A stretch of 7,746 bases of DNA from Actinomycetes bacterium. Its GTDB lineage: Bacteria > Actinomycetota > Acidimicrobiia > Acidimicrobiales > Palsa-688. Position 1 is the first letter of the stretch, and every line of letters begins with the position of its first letter. The notes beneath the pieces were generated by a model that was not told where the DNA came from, did no database searches, and saw nothing but the letters and a program-made list of their open reading frames with translations. Below, in pieces: positions 1 to 6,467 of this stretch. The stretch is from the NCBI GenBank assembly GCA_021808425.1, contig JAKBBS010000151.1:1-7746 (forward strand). The letters are read 5' to 3'. The position numbers were made by a program, and so were the translations under genes.

Positions 1-445
1 TGTCAGGCAAGGCCGGGTGCTGAGTGGGAGCCTTTGGGGGAATTCCCTCGTTGAGGGCGGTCACGAAACGGGCTTGCGCGAAACGGACGACCCGGGCACG
101 GCGCTCACAGCGCTGGTCCGGGGACACATCGACTTCACCCTTATGGAGCGGGAGCTATGCGTCGTCTACGTCGGCGAGCTGAGAAGTCTTCCCCGCACCG
201 ACCGCCACCGGCTCCGGTGGAAGCAGCGCCATTACGTTGACCTGTGGATAGACCTCCTGCGCATGGCACGGCCCGAGCTGACACCCGAACAGGCACAAGT
301 ACGTGTCCACGCAACGATCTCGTCGATACACTCCGTACTTCTATACCACAGCCCGCTCGATCAACCCGGGCTAACAGATGAGATGGTCATGGTTTCTGGT
401 GACGTTCTCGGCCTGCCGAGAACGTCACCAGTTACATCCGGGTGA
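1..445 (+). CDS. TetR-family transcriptional regulator, C-terminal part (5' end outside window)
   Basis: This is the ligand-binding half of a TetR-type repressor. The reading frame is open to the left edge (first complete codon at base 2) and ends at TGA 443-445. The GTG at 17 is probably not the true start, because residues before it continue to align with the region just after the helix-turn-helix of the neighbouring TetR protein. The visible 147 residues contain the series ELRSLP, DRHRLRW, QRHYVDLW and LTPEQAQVRVHA, typical of the C-terminal domain of actinobacterial regulators of the KstR/fatty-acid type and clearly paralogous to the repressor encoded at 528-1118 (shared positions include ALV-HI-F, E-EL, DR, QR-YV-LW). 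It is convergent with that repressor. Its last codons run through a perfect inverted repeat, so its C-terminus may be atypical. The ligand and target genes cannot be told from the window. The family is secure; the length is unknown. Confidence 0.82.
   Translation, partial: VRQGRVLSGSLWGNSLVEGGHETGLRETDDPGTALTALVRGHIDFTLMERELCVVYVGELRSLPRTDRHRLRWKQRHYVDLWIDLLRMARPELTPEQAQVRVHATISSIHSVLLYHSPLDQPGLTDEMVMVSGDVLGLPRTSPVTSG
396..431. repeat. Perfect inverted repeat, 17-base arms, 2-base centre
   Basis: Bases 396-412 are exactly the reverse complement of 415-431, with CT at the centre. As RNA it would fold into a very stable stem closed by a short loop. It lies within the last codons of the upstream TetR gene, 11 bases before its stop codon, and about 100 bases beyond the stop of the convergent TetR gene. 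The most economical reading is a bidirectional transcription terminator or 3'-end stabiliser serving both convergent genes. No T-run follows on either strand, so it does not fit a classical intrinsic terminator, although actinobacterial terminators often lack one. A dispersed palindromic repeat or a protein-binding site are alternatives. Confidence 0.75.
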
Positions 446-527
446 GCAGGCACGAGTAGGGGGCATTACCGGACCTGATAGTGGCGATAGCCACGGCGTC
501 GAGGGTTCCTTCGTGGCGCAGAGCCGC

Positions 528-1118
528 TCATTTCTGGAAAGCGGAGAGCGCCATGCGCTTCAGCACCCGGCGGGTTCGATCAGGATCCGGGCTCGCGCTA
601 TGGGGGGTGGAGTTGAGGAGCCCGAACACGCCATGGGTCCGAATCCTGGCCTCTTCGACCGACATTCCACCCTCTATCCGCATGAGTATCGACATCCACA
701 ACTCCACGTAGGACCTCTGCAGGCGACGGACCGCCCTTCGGTCTTCCGCGGTCAGATGTGTCATGTCCCGCTCCTGGACCCGAATGAGCTCTGGCTCTGT
801 AAGGGCGAACTCGATGTGGAAGTCGACGAGTGCTTCGAGTGCCTCCTCGTCGGAGCCACACTTGACAGCCACTACGCGTCCTTCTTGAAGCAGCCTGCGG
901 CTGATGTCGATGAGCAGCTCTCCCAATAGGTGCTGCTTACTCCTGAAGTGTTTGTAGAGAGCAGGTCCCGTCACGCCGGCGGAGGCACCCAGATCCTCCA
1001 TGGAGACGGCCCCGAATCCCTTTTCGGCGAAGAGCTCGGCAGCCATCTTCATCAACTGGGCACGACGACCAGCCTTTTGGCGACTACGCGCCGTCTCTTG
1101 AGTTGATGGATGGGTCAT
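528..1118 (-). CDS. TetR-family repressor of the branched-chain acyl-CoA operon (BkaR/Rv2506-like)
   Basis: This is a complete 196-residue TetR repressor. Residues about 18-64 form the DNA-binding domain: a first helix with AQLMKMAAELFAEKGF, then the helix-turn-helix running through SMEDLGASAGVTGPALYKHF. The remainder is an all-helical ligand-binding and dimerisation domain with DMTHLTAEDRRAVRRLQRSYVELW. I start it at ATG 1118 because AGAGGTG lies about 7 bases upstream; the TTG at 1136 would add six residues without a comparable ribosome site. It is divergent from the acyl-CoA operon across an 89-base gap holding a near-palindrome, the usual arrangement for an autoregulated repressor controlling its neighbour. 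In mycobacteria a TetR protein at the equivalent locus (Rv2506, BkaR) represses branched-chain keto-acid genes. Orthology here is inferred from context and general similarity. The inducer is probably a branched-chain acyl-CoA or related thioester, which is also inference. Confidence 0.9.
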   Translation of the reverse strand: MTHPSTQETARSRQKAGRRAQLMKMAAELFAEKGFGAVSMEDLGASAGVTGPALYKHFRSKQHLLGELLIDISRRLLQEGRVVAVKCGSDEEALEALVDFHIEFALTEPELIRVQERDMTHLTAEDRRAVRRLQRSYVELWMSILMRIEGGMSVEEARIRTHGVFGLLNSTPHSASPDPDRTRRVLKRMALSAFQK

Positions 1119-1143
1119 CGGCGCACCTCTAGACAAGTCAGTA

Positions 1144-1172
1144 AAGATACGTTAACCTAACTATTCGGTTAA
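1144..1172 (-). promoter_or_regulatory. Possible promoter of the divergent TetR gene
   Basis: Reading the - strand, TTAACC (1172-1167) and TATCTT (1149-1144) are separated by 17 bases. Each matches the -35/-10 consensus at only four of six positions. The predicted transcript would start near 1137, giving a short leader before ATG 1118. The -35 box would lie inside the palindrome, consistent with autorepression. Both boxes are weak matches, so this is tentative. I could not pick out a convincing + strand promoter for the operon in the same gap. Confidence 0.25.
1152..1172. promoter_or_regulatory. Candidate TetR operator (21-base near-palindrome)
   Basis: Centred on base 1162, 8 of 10 symmetric base pairs match, with perfect outer arms TTAACC and GGTTAA and an inner AA/TT match. 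It sits in the middle of the 89-base gap between the divergent repressor gene and the operon, in an AT-rich island (about 1138-1185) in otherwise GC-rich DNA. Size, symmetry and place fit a TetR-dimer site able to block both divergent promoters. Binding by the adjacent repressor is inference. Confidence 0.55.
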
Positions 1173-1207
1173 GAGTTACTTACTCACTCCTGAACGGGGG
1201 CTTTGGT

Positions 1208-2812
1208 TTGGAACGTTTAGAGACGCGAGTGGATCGACGTGATCCTGGGTTCCAGTCCAAAGCCGAGGCGCAGGACCAACTGGTTGACGAGTTAAGGCAG
1301 CGGCTCGCAAGTGCATCTGTCGGTCCCGAGAAGGCGAGGCTCCGGCACCTCGAGAGGGGGCGCCTGCTGGCTCGCGACCGCGTCGACAAGCTGCTCGACG
1401 AGGGTAGCCCTTTCCTCGAGCTCTCACCACTGGCGGCGTACGGCATGTACGACGGTGAGGCCCCCGGCGCCGGTCTCATTACCGGGGTAGGCAAGGTAGC
1501 TGGTCGTCTGTGCATGGTGGTGGCAAACGACCCCACCGTGAAGGGTGGAACTTACTACCCGATGACTGTCAAAAAGCACCTGCGAGCCCAGGAGATCGCC
1601 GGCCAGAACCGGCTTCCCTGCATCTACTTGGTCGACTCCGGTGGTGCGTTCCTGCCCCACCAGGACGAGGTGTTCCCTGATCGCGACCACTTCGGTCGTA
1701 TCTTCTTCAACCAGGCCACACTCAGTTCTCGTGGTCTTCCTCAGATCTCAGCGGTTATGGGATCGTGCACCGCCGGCGGCGCCTATGTCCCGGCGATGTC
1801 GGACGAGACGGTCATCGTCCGCAACCAGGGAACGATATTCCTGGGCGGTCCCCCCCTCGTTCGGGCCGCCACCGGCGAGGTGGTGTCGGCCGAGGAGCTC
1901 GGAGGCGGATTGCTGCACGCCCGGACTTCCGGCGTGGTGGACCATCTAGCGGATGACGACAGCCATGCCCTGCGTATCGTCCGGTCCATCGTCGGGACCC
2001 TGCCTCCCCGCCCTCCCGCACCCTGGTCGATTGAGGCCGTCGAGGAGCCGGCGGTCGACCCATCTGATCTCTACGGTGCGGTGCCCACCGACCCGCGCAT
2101 CCCCTACGACGTACGGGAGGTGATAGCCCGCTTGGTGGACGGCAGTCGCTTCGGGGAGTTCAAAGCCCAGTACGGTTCGACCCTGGTCACCGGGTTCGCC
2201 CACATTCACGGGCATCCTGTCGGGATCGTAGCCAACAACGGTGTCCTTTTCTCCGAGTCGGCGCTCAAAGGAGCCCACTTCATCGAATTGTGCGACCAGC
2301 GGCGGATTCCTCTGCTGTTCCTGCAAAACATCACCGGATTCATGGTCGGCCGGGACTACGAGGCCGGCGGCATAGCGAAACACGGGGCGAAGATGGTGAA
2401 CGCGGTGGCGTGCGCCCGGGTGCCGAAGCTAACGGTGATAATCGGGGGATCCTTCGGTGCTGGGAACTACTCGATGTGTGGCCGTGCGTACTCCCCCCGA
2501 TTTCTCTGGATGTGGCCGGGGGCGCGGATATCGGTGATGGGCGGTGACCAGGCGGCGGCGGTGCTCGCCACCGTCCGGAGAGCGCAGATGGTAGGAGATG
2601 GGAGGCCTTGGAGTCCCGCGGAGGAGCAGGCCTTCCGCGCGACCATCCAAGAGCAGTACGAGCTGCAGGGCAACCCTTACTATTCGACCGCTCGGATGTG
2701 GGACGACGGGATAATCGACCCGGCCGAGACCAGAACGGTAGTCGGGCTCGCCCTGTCGGTGTGTGCCAACGCCCCCCTCGAAGACGTCTCCTACGGCGTC
2801 TTTCGGATGTAG
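1208..2812 (+). CDS. accD1: Acyl-CoA carboxylase beta subunit (carboxyltransferase), 3-methylcrotonyl-CoA type
   Basis: The 534-residue biotin-dependent carboxyltransferase moves CO2 from carboxybiotin to an acyl-CoA, most likely 3-methylcrotonyl-CoA in leucine breakdown. Length and sequence match the MCC beta family: the N-terminal [45 protein letters not shown] (residues 112-131), the N-domain turn [12 protein letters not shown] (186-197), [11 protein letters not shown], and the C-domain turn [13 protein letters not shown] (413-425). The glycine-rich turns form the two oxyanion holes of the crotonase-like folds. I start it at TTG 1208, where the family's N-terminal motif begins; GGGGG at 1196-1200 may serve as ribosome site, and no ATG or GTG lies upstream before an in-frame stop at 1142. 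It is the first gene of the operon, 5 bases before the biotin carboxylase gene that must supply its partner. The usual ADVH after AEELGG is GLLH here, a small deviation. Propionyl- or geranyl-CoA specificity is less likely. Confidence 0.93.
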   Translation: MERLETRVDRRDPGFQSKAEAQDQLVDELRQRLASASVGPEKARLRHLERGRLLARDRVDKLLDEGSPFLELSPLAAYGMYDGEAPGAGLITGVGKVAGRLCMVVANDPTVKGGTYYPMTVKKHLRAQEIAGQNRLPCIYLVDSGGAFLPHQDEVFPDRDHFGRIFFNQATLSSRGLPQISAVMGSCTAGGAYVPAMSDETVIVRNQGTIFLGGPPLVRAATGEVVSAEELGGGLLHARTSGVVDHLADDDSHALRIVRSIVGTLPPRPPAPWSIEAVEEPAVDPSDLYGAVPTDPRIPYDVREVIARLVDGSRFGEFKAQYGSTLVTGFAHIHGHPVGIVANNGVLFSESALKGAHFIELCDQRRIPLLFLQNITGFMVGRDYEAGGIAKHGAKMVNAVACARVPKLTVIIGGSFGAGNYSMCGRAYSPRFLWMWPGARISVMGGDQAAAVLATVRRAQMVGDGRPWSPAEEQAFRATIQEQYELQGNPYYSTARMWDDGIIDPAETRTVVGLALSVCANAPLEDVSYGVFRM

Positions 2813-2817
2813 CCGCC

Positions 2818-4824
2818 GTGTTCGAATCTGTACTGATCGCCAACCGGGGGGAGATAGCAGTCCGAATCAACCGAACCCTCCGCCGGCTAGGGGTCCGCTC
2901 CGTCGCCGTGTTCAGCGACGCCGACGCCGGAGCCCGCCATGTGCTGGAAGCGGACGTAGCGCTGCGGATCGGGTCCGCGCCACCCCGCGACAGCTACCTG
3001 AACATCCCCCGGGTACTCGATGCAGCTGTCGCCGTCGGCGCTCAGGCTATCCATCCCGGCTACGGGTTCCTAGCCGAAAACGCAGCCTTCGCGACTGCCT
3101 GCGCCGAGGCCGGGATCGTCTTCATCGGCCCGACACCCCACGCAGTTGAGGTCATGGGCGACAAGATCCGAGCCAAGAACACCGTGAGCCGGGCCGGTGT
3201 CCCGGTCGTTCCGGGTATCGCCAAGCCTGGACTGACTGACAAGGATCTGATTGACTCCGCCGGGGAAGTCGGTTACCCGGTTTTGATAAAGCCGTCCGCC
3301 GGCGGCGGCGGCAAGGGCATGCACCTGGTTAGCGAACCGGCACAGCTCGCCCAGGCCCTTACCCGGGCCCGCCGAGAGGCAGCCTCCGCCTTCGGCGACG
3401 ACACCCTTTTTCTGGAGCGCTTCGTTGTCAACCCCCGCCACATCGAGGTCCAGGTTCTCGCCGATACGGTGGGATCCACGGTTCATCTGGGGGAGAGAGA
3501 GTGCAGCCTCCAGCGCCGCCACCAGAAGATCATCGAGGAGGCGCCGTCGGTACTTCTCGACGGGGAAACGAGAGCCCGAATAGGTGAGTCCGCCTGCTCG
3601 ACGGCGCGGGTCGTGGGATACGTCGGCGCAGGAACGGTCGAGTTCATAGTCGCTAGCGACCAGCCGGACGAGTTCTTCTTCATGGAGATGAACACCCGCC
3701 TCCAGGTCGAGCATCCGGTGACCGAGGCGGTGACCGGACTGGACCTGGTCGAGCAGCAGCTGCGCATCGCCGCAGGCGAGACGCTGGCATTCTCCCAAGC
3801 GGACGTACGCCTCGAAGGTCACGCCATCGAAGCCCGCCTCTACGCCGAGGATCCCTCCCGGGGATTCCTACCGACGGGGGGCACGGCCCGGCTGGTCCGG
3901 GAACCCCACGGGGAAGGGGTGAGAGTGGACAGTGCCCTGATCGAAGGACTCCAGGTCGGCACCGACTACGACCCGATGCTGGCCAAGGTGATCGCCTGGG
4001 CACCCGACCGTGCCACGGCCCTGGCTCGGCTGGACCGGGCGCTCGCCGACACTACGCTCCTTGGCTTCACCACCAACCTCGCGTTCCTCAGGTCCCTCCT
4101 CCGTCATCCTGACGTGCAGGCCGGCCGACTCGACACCTCAATCATCGACCGTGACCTGGAGGACCTCACCGCCCGGCGACCTGCCAGCGAAGTGTTCGCT
4201 GCTTACGGCCTTCTCCAACTGGACCGGGCGTGGAGCGAAGCCGCAAACCGTTCGGGAGACCTCTGGGATCTGCCGAGCGGCTGGCGTCTCGGCACCCCGA
4301 AACCGTTGACCAGCCTGGTGAGAGCTACCGGCGGGGAGGCGGTGTCTGTCAGCGCGAGAGGAAGGCCGTCCGCGGCCATGATCAGAGTCGGCGACGGGTT
4401 GGAACTGCCGGCGCGGTTGATGGCAAGCGGCGACCGGACGGTGATGGAATTGGCAGGTAGGACCCACCCCGTGCACGCCTTCCCGGATGGATCGTCATGG
4501 TGGCTGGCTGTCGACGACGAGACGTGGCAGATCAGCGTTGTGCCCGCCGACCGGCGAGCTTTTGGCCTAGCGGCGACCGACACCGACATCCTCAGCCCGA
4601 TGCCGGGCACGGTTCTGACCGTGAACCTCCGCTCGGGAGACTCCGTCGGCACCGGACAGGTCGTAGTCGTCATCGAGGCCATGAAGATGGAACACAGCCT
4701 CACCGCCAGCGTCAGCGGCAAAGTAGAAATTCTGGTTACCCCCGGCCAACAAGTATCCCTGGACCAGGTGGTGGCGCAGGTCACCCCGGCGCAACCCGGG
4801 GATGGAAACGAGGAGCGCTTCTAA
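2818..4824 (+). CDS. accA1: Acyl-CoA carboxylase alpha subunit (biotin carboxylase plus biotin carrier domain)
   Basis: The 668-residue alpha subunit carboxylates its own biotin using ATP and bicarbonate, then hands CO2 to the AccD1-type partner. The order is: biotin carboxylase N-domain starting FESVLIANRGEIAVR; ATP-grasp with the glycine-rich loop GGGGKGM (162-168); metal/catalytic segment EMNTRLQVEHPVTE (290-303), matching E. coli AccC Glu288, Asn290, Arg292 and Glu296; EARLYAEDP with the bicarbonate-associated Arg340; a poorly conserved linker; and the C-terminal biotinyl domain with EAMKMEH, biotin on Lys623. All recognised catalytic residues are present. I chose GTG 2818 because family members begin immediately at (M)FESVLIANRGE; the frame stays open upstream to 2608 only by overlap with accD1. 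The five-base gap after accD1 and weak ribosome site suggest coupled translation. Its stop codon shares one base with the next ATG. Confidence 0.95.
   Translation: MFESVLIANRGEIAVRINRTLRRLGVRSVAVFSDADAGARHVLEADVALRIGSAPPRDSYLNIPRVLDAAVAVGAQAIHPGYGFLAENAAFATACAEAGIVFIGPTPHAVEVMGDKIRAKNTVSRAGVPVVPGIAKPGLTDKDLIDSAGEVGYPVLIKPSAGGGGKGMHLVSEPAQLAQALTRARREAASAFGDDTLFLERFVVNPRHIEVQVLADTVGSTVHLGERECSLQRRHQKIIEEAPSVLLDGETRARIGESACSTARVVGYVGAGTVEFIVASDQPDEFFFMEMNTRLQVEHPVTEAVTGLDLVEQQLRIAAGETLAFSQADVRLEGHAIEARLYAEDPSRGFLPTGGTARLVREPHGEGVRVDSALIEGLQVGTDYDPMLAKVIAWAPDRATALARLDRALADTTLLGFTTNLAFLRSLLRHPDVQAGRLDTSIIDRDLEDLTARRPASEVFAAYGLLQLDRAWSEAANRSGDLWDLPSGWRLGTPKPLTSLVRATGGEAVSVSARGRPSAAMIRVGDGLELPARLMASGDRTVMELAGRTHPVHAFPDGSSWWLAVDDETWQISVVPADRRAFGLAATDTDILSPMPGTVLTVNLRSGDSVGTGQVVVVIEAMKMEHSLTASVSGKVEILVTPGQQVSLDQVVAQVTPAQPGDGNEERF
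4810..4815 (+). promoter_or_regulatory. Ribosome binding site deciding the acyl-CoA dehydrogenase start
   Basis: GAGGAG lies 8 bases before ATG 4824, within the last codons of the biotin carboxylase gene. It is the best Shine-Dalgarno match in the operon and supports ATG 4824 over any start in the long open stretch back to 4497. It also implies that this gene is initiated efficiently on its own as well as by coupling. Confidence 0.7.
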
Positions 4825-5963
4825 TGATCGACACGAAACTGAGTGATGAGCTGGAAATGTTCCGCAAGACGGTCGAGGGTTTCGCCCGCGACGTCGTCGC
4901 ACCGGTCGCGGCCCACCACGACCAGGAATGCTCGTTCCCCTACGAGGTGATGGAGGCGATGGGCCAGCTGGGACTGTTCGGGCTGCCCTTCCCCGCCGAA
5001 TACGGGGGGATGGGAGGCGACTACTTCGCCTTGTGTCTCGCCATCGAGGAACTGGCGAGGATCGACCAGAGTGTGGCGATCACCCTCGAAGCAGGAGTGT
5101 CCCTGGGGGCCATGCCCATCTTCCGCTACGGCACAGACGAGCAGAAGCAGCGGTGGCTGCCAGACCTAGTCTCGGGCCGGGCACTAGCGGCGTTTGGGCT
5201 CACCGAGCCGGGAGCCGGCAGCGACGCCGGAGGAACGCGCACCACCGCCCGCCTGGAAGGCGGCGAGTGGGTGCTCAACGGCACGAAGGCGTTCATCACC
5301 AACTCCGGCACCCGCATCACCCGGCTCATCACCGTCACTGCGGTCACCGGTCCGGACCAGCAAATCAGCTCCATCGTCATCCCCACCCCGACACCGGGCC
5401 TCACCGTGGACCCCGCGTACTCGAAGGTCGGCTGGCACGCCTCTGACACCCACCCCCTCAGCTTCGACGACCTGCGGGTCCCAGCCGAGAACCTCCTCGG
5501 CCAGCAAGGACGCGGGTACGCCAACTTCCTGACCATCCTCGACGAAGGACGCATCGCCATCGCCGCCCTCGCAGTGGGAGCGGCCCAAGGATGCCTAGAC
5601 GAGAGCGTCCGCTACGCCAAGGACCGGGAGGCCTTCGGGAGGCCCATTGGCCGAAACCAGGCCATCGCCTTCAAACTGGCCCGCATGGAAGCCCGCACCC
5701 ACACCGCCCGGCTTGCCTACTACGACGCCGCCGCTCGGATGCTTTCCGGGCGACCGTTCAAAAAGCAGGCCTCGATCGCCAAACTTGTAGCCGGCGAGGC
5801 CGCCATGGACAACGCCCGGGACGCCACGCAGATCCACGGTGGCTATGGGTTCATCAACGAGACCCCGGTCGCTCGCCACTACCGGGACTCCAAGATTCTC
5901 GAAATTGGTGAGGGTACAACCGAAGTTCAGCTCATGCTCATCGCCCGAGACTTCGAGCTGTGA
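4824..5963 (+). CDS. fadE19: Acyl-CoA dehydrogenase, branched short-chain/isovaleryl-CoA type (FadE19/AcdH-like)
   Basis: The 379-residue FAD-dependent acyl-CoA dehydrogenase introduces the alpha,beta double bond. In this operon the likely substrate is isovaleryl-CoA, giving 3-methylcrotonyl-CoA for the carboxylase, possibly with isobutyryl- and 2-methylbutyryl-CoA too. It has the helical N-terminal domain, the flavin-contact motif FGLTEPGAGSDA (124-135), WVLNGTKAFITN, DREAFGRPIG, IHGGYGF (337-343) and the C-terminal LEIGEGTTEVQ. The catalytic base appears to be Glu363 in the last motif, the position used by medium- and short-chain dehydrogenases; the alternative site used by eukaryotic isovaleryl-CoA dehydrogenase is Gly242 here. 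Length is normal. ATG 4824 overlaps the preceding TAA by one base, and the stop overlaps the next GTG by four, so it sits inside a tightly coupled operon. Exact substrate range is inference from neighbours. Confidence 0.93.
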   Translation: MIDTKLSDELEMFRKTVEGFARDVVAPVAAHHDQECSFPYEVMEAMGQLGLFGLPFPAEYGGMGGDYFALCLAIEELARIDQSVAITLEAGVSLGAMPIFRYGTDEQKQRWLPDLVSGRALAAFGLTEPGAGSDAGGTRTTARLEGGEWVLNGTKAFITNSGTRITRLITVTAVTGPDQQISSIVIPTPTPGLTVDPAYSKVGWHASDTHPLSFDDLRVPAENLLGQQGRGYANFLTILDEGRIAIAALAVGAAQGCLDESVRYAKDREAFGRPIGRNQAIAFKLARMEARTHTARLAYYDAAARMLSGRPFKKQASIAKLVAGEAAMDNARDATQIHGGYGFINETPVARHYRDSKILEIGEGTTEVQLMLIARDFEL

Positions 5964-6466
5964 GTCAGATCCCCTCTACTGTCGATCACCCAGACGGCCG
6001 GCGCAGGATCGAGCAGCGCGGATTGTGGTTCGAGGATATGCAGACCGACGTCGTCTACCTGCACAGGCCTGGCCGGACCCTGACCGAGTCAGACAACGTG
6101 GCCTTCACCACCCAAACGATGAACTCGCAGTCTCTCCACCTCGACGAGGCGTGGAGCTCCGGCCAACCCTTCGGACGCCGCCTGGTTAACAGTATGCTCA
6201 CACTCTCCACTCTGGTCGGGCTGTCGGTGAGCCAGCTCACCCAGGGAACCATCGTCGCCAACCTCGGTTTCGAAATCGTAAGGTTCCCCCACCCAGTGTT
6301 TCACGGCGACACGCTCTACGCCGAAACTGTGATTGTGGACAAGCGGCTCTCCCATTCCCGCCCCGGGGAGGGAATCGTCCGACTCGAACACACCGGGCGC
6401 AACCAGCACGGCGAGGTGGTAGCGAGCGCGATCCGCAACACACTCGTGCGACTCAGGCCCAGCTGA
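5960..6466 (+). CDS. MaoC-like enoyl-CoA hydratase, probable 3-methylglutaconyl-CoA hydratase (Rv2499c-like)
   Basis: The 168-residue hot-dog-fold protein of the MaoC dehydratase class most likely hydrates 3-methylglutaconyl-CoA to 3-hydroxy-3-methylglutaryl-CoA. It shows the hydratase segment TLTESDNVAFTTQTMNSQSLHLDEAW (residues 40-65), then RLVNSMLTLSTLVGLSV, GTIVANLGFE and the FHGDTLYAETVIVDKR strand pair. In R-specific hydratases the catalytic pair is Asp and His five residues apart; here His60 is kept but the Asp position appears to be Asn55. From memory the mycobacterial Rv2499c family shares this MN-Q-LH form, so it is probably a subfamily trait, not damage. GTG 5960 overlaps the dehydrogenase TGA by four bases, pointing to translational coupling. 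An itaconyl- or mesaconyl-CoA hydratase role is the main alternative, given the lyase gene that follows. Confidence 0.88.
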   Translation: MSQIPSTVDHPDGRRRIEQRGLWFEDMQTDVVYLHRPGRTLTESDNVAFTTQTMNSQSLHLDEAWSSGQPFGRRLVNSMLTLSTLVGLSVSQLTQGTIVANLGFEIVRFPHPVFHGDTLYAETVIVDKRLSHSRPGEGIVRLEHTGRNQHGEVVASAIRNTLVRLRPS

Positions 6467-6467
6467 T

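Noticed and set aside
481..494. GTGGC-GATA-GCCAC hairpin between the convergent TetR genes as an intrinsic terminator
   Set aside because: The stem is only 5 base pairs and no T-run follows on either strand; the much stronger repeat at 396-431 is the better candidate.
378..929. Long + strand open frame opposite the TetR repressor
   Set aside because: It lies antisense to a clear TetR gene and its translation matches no family.
1119..1136. TTG 1136 as start of the - strand TetR gene
   Set aside because: ATG 1118 has a better placed AGAGGTG ribosome site and gives a normal TetR N-terminus.
2608..2817. Extended N-terminus of the biotin carboxylase frame
   Set aside because: The frame is open here only because it overlaps the end of the carboxyltransferase gene; family members start at FESVLIANRGE, matching GTG 2818.
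3070..3822. Antisense open frame of 250 codons under the biotin carboxylase gene
   Set aside because: It is a by-product of GC-rich codon use in the real gene; its translation shows no recognisable domain and the + strand frame is fully conserved.
4497..4823. Extended N-terminus of the acyl-CoA dehydrogenase frame
   Set aside because: It overlaps the biotinyl domain of the preceding gene, reads as low-complexity Arg/Gly-rich sequence, and the strong ribosome site points to ATG 4824.
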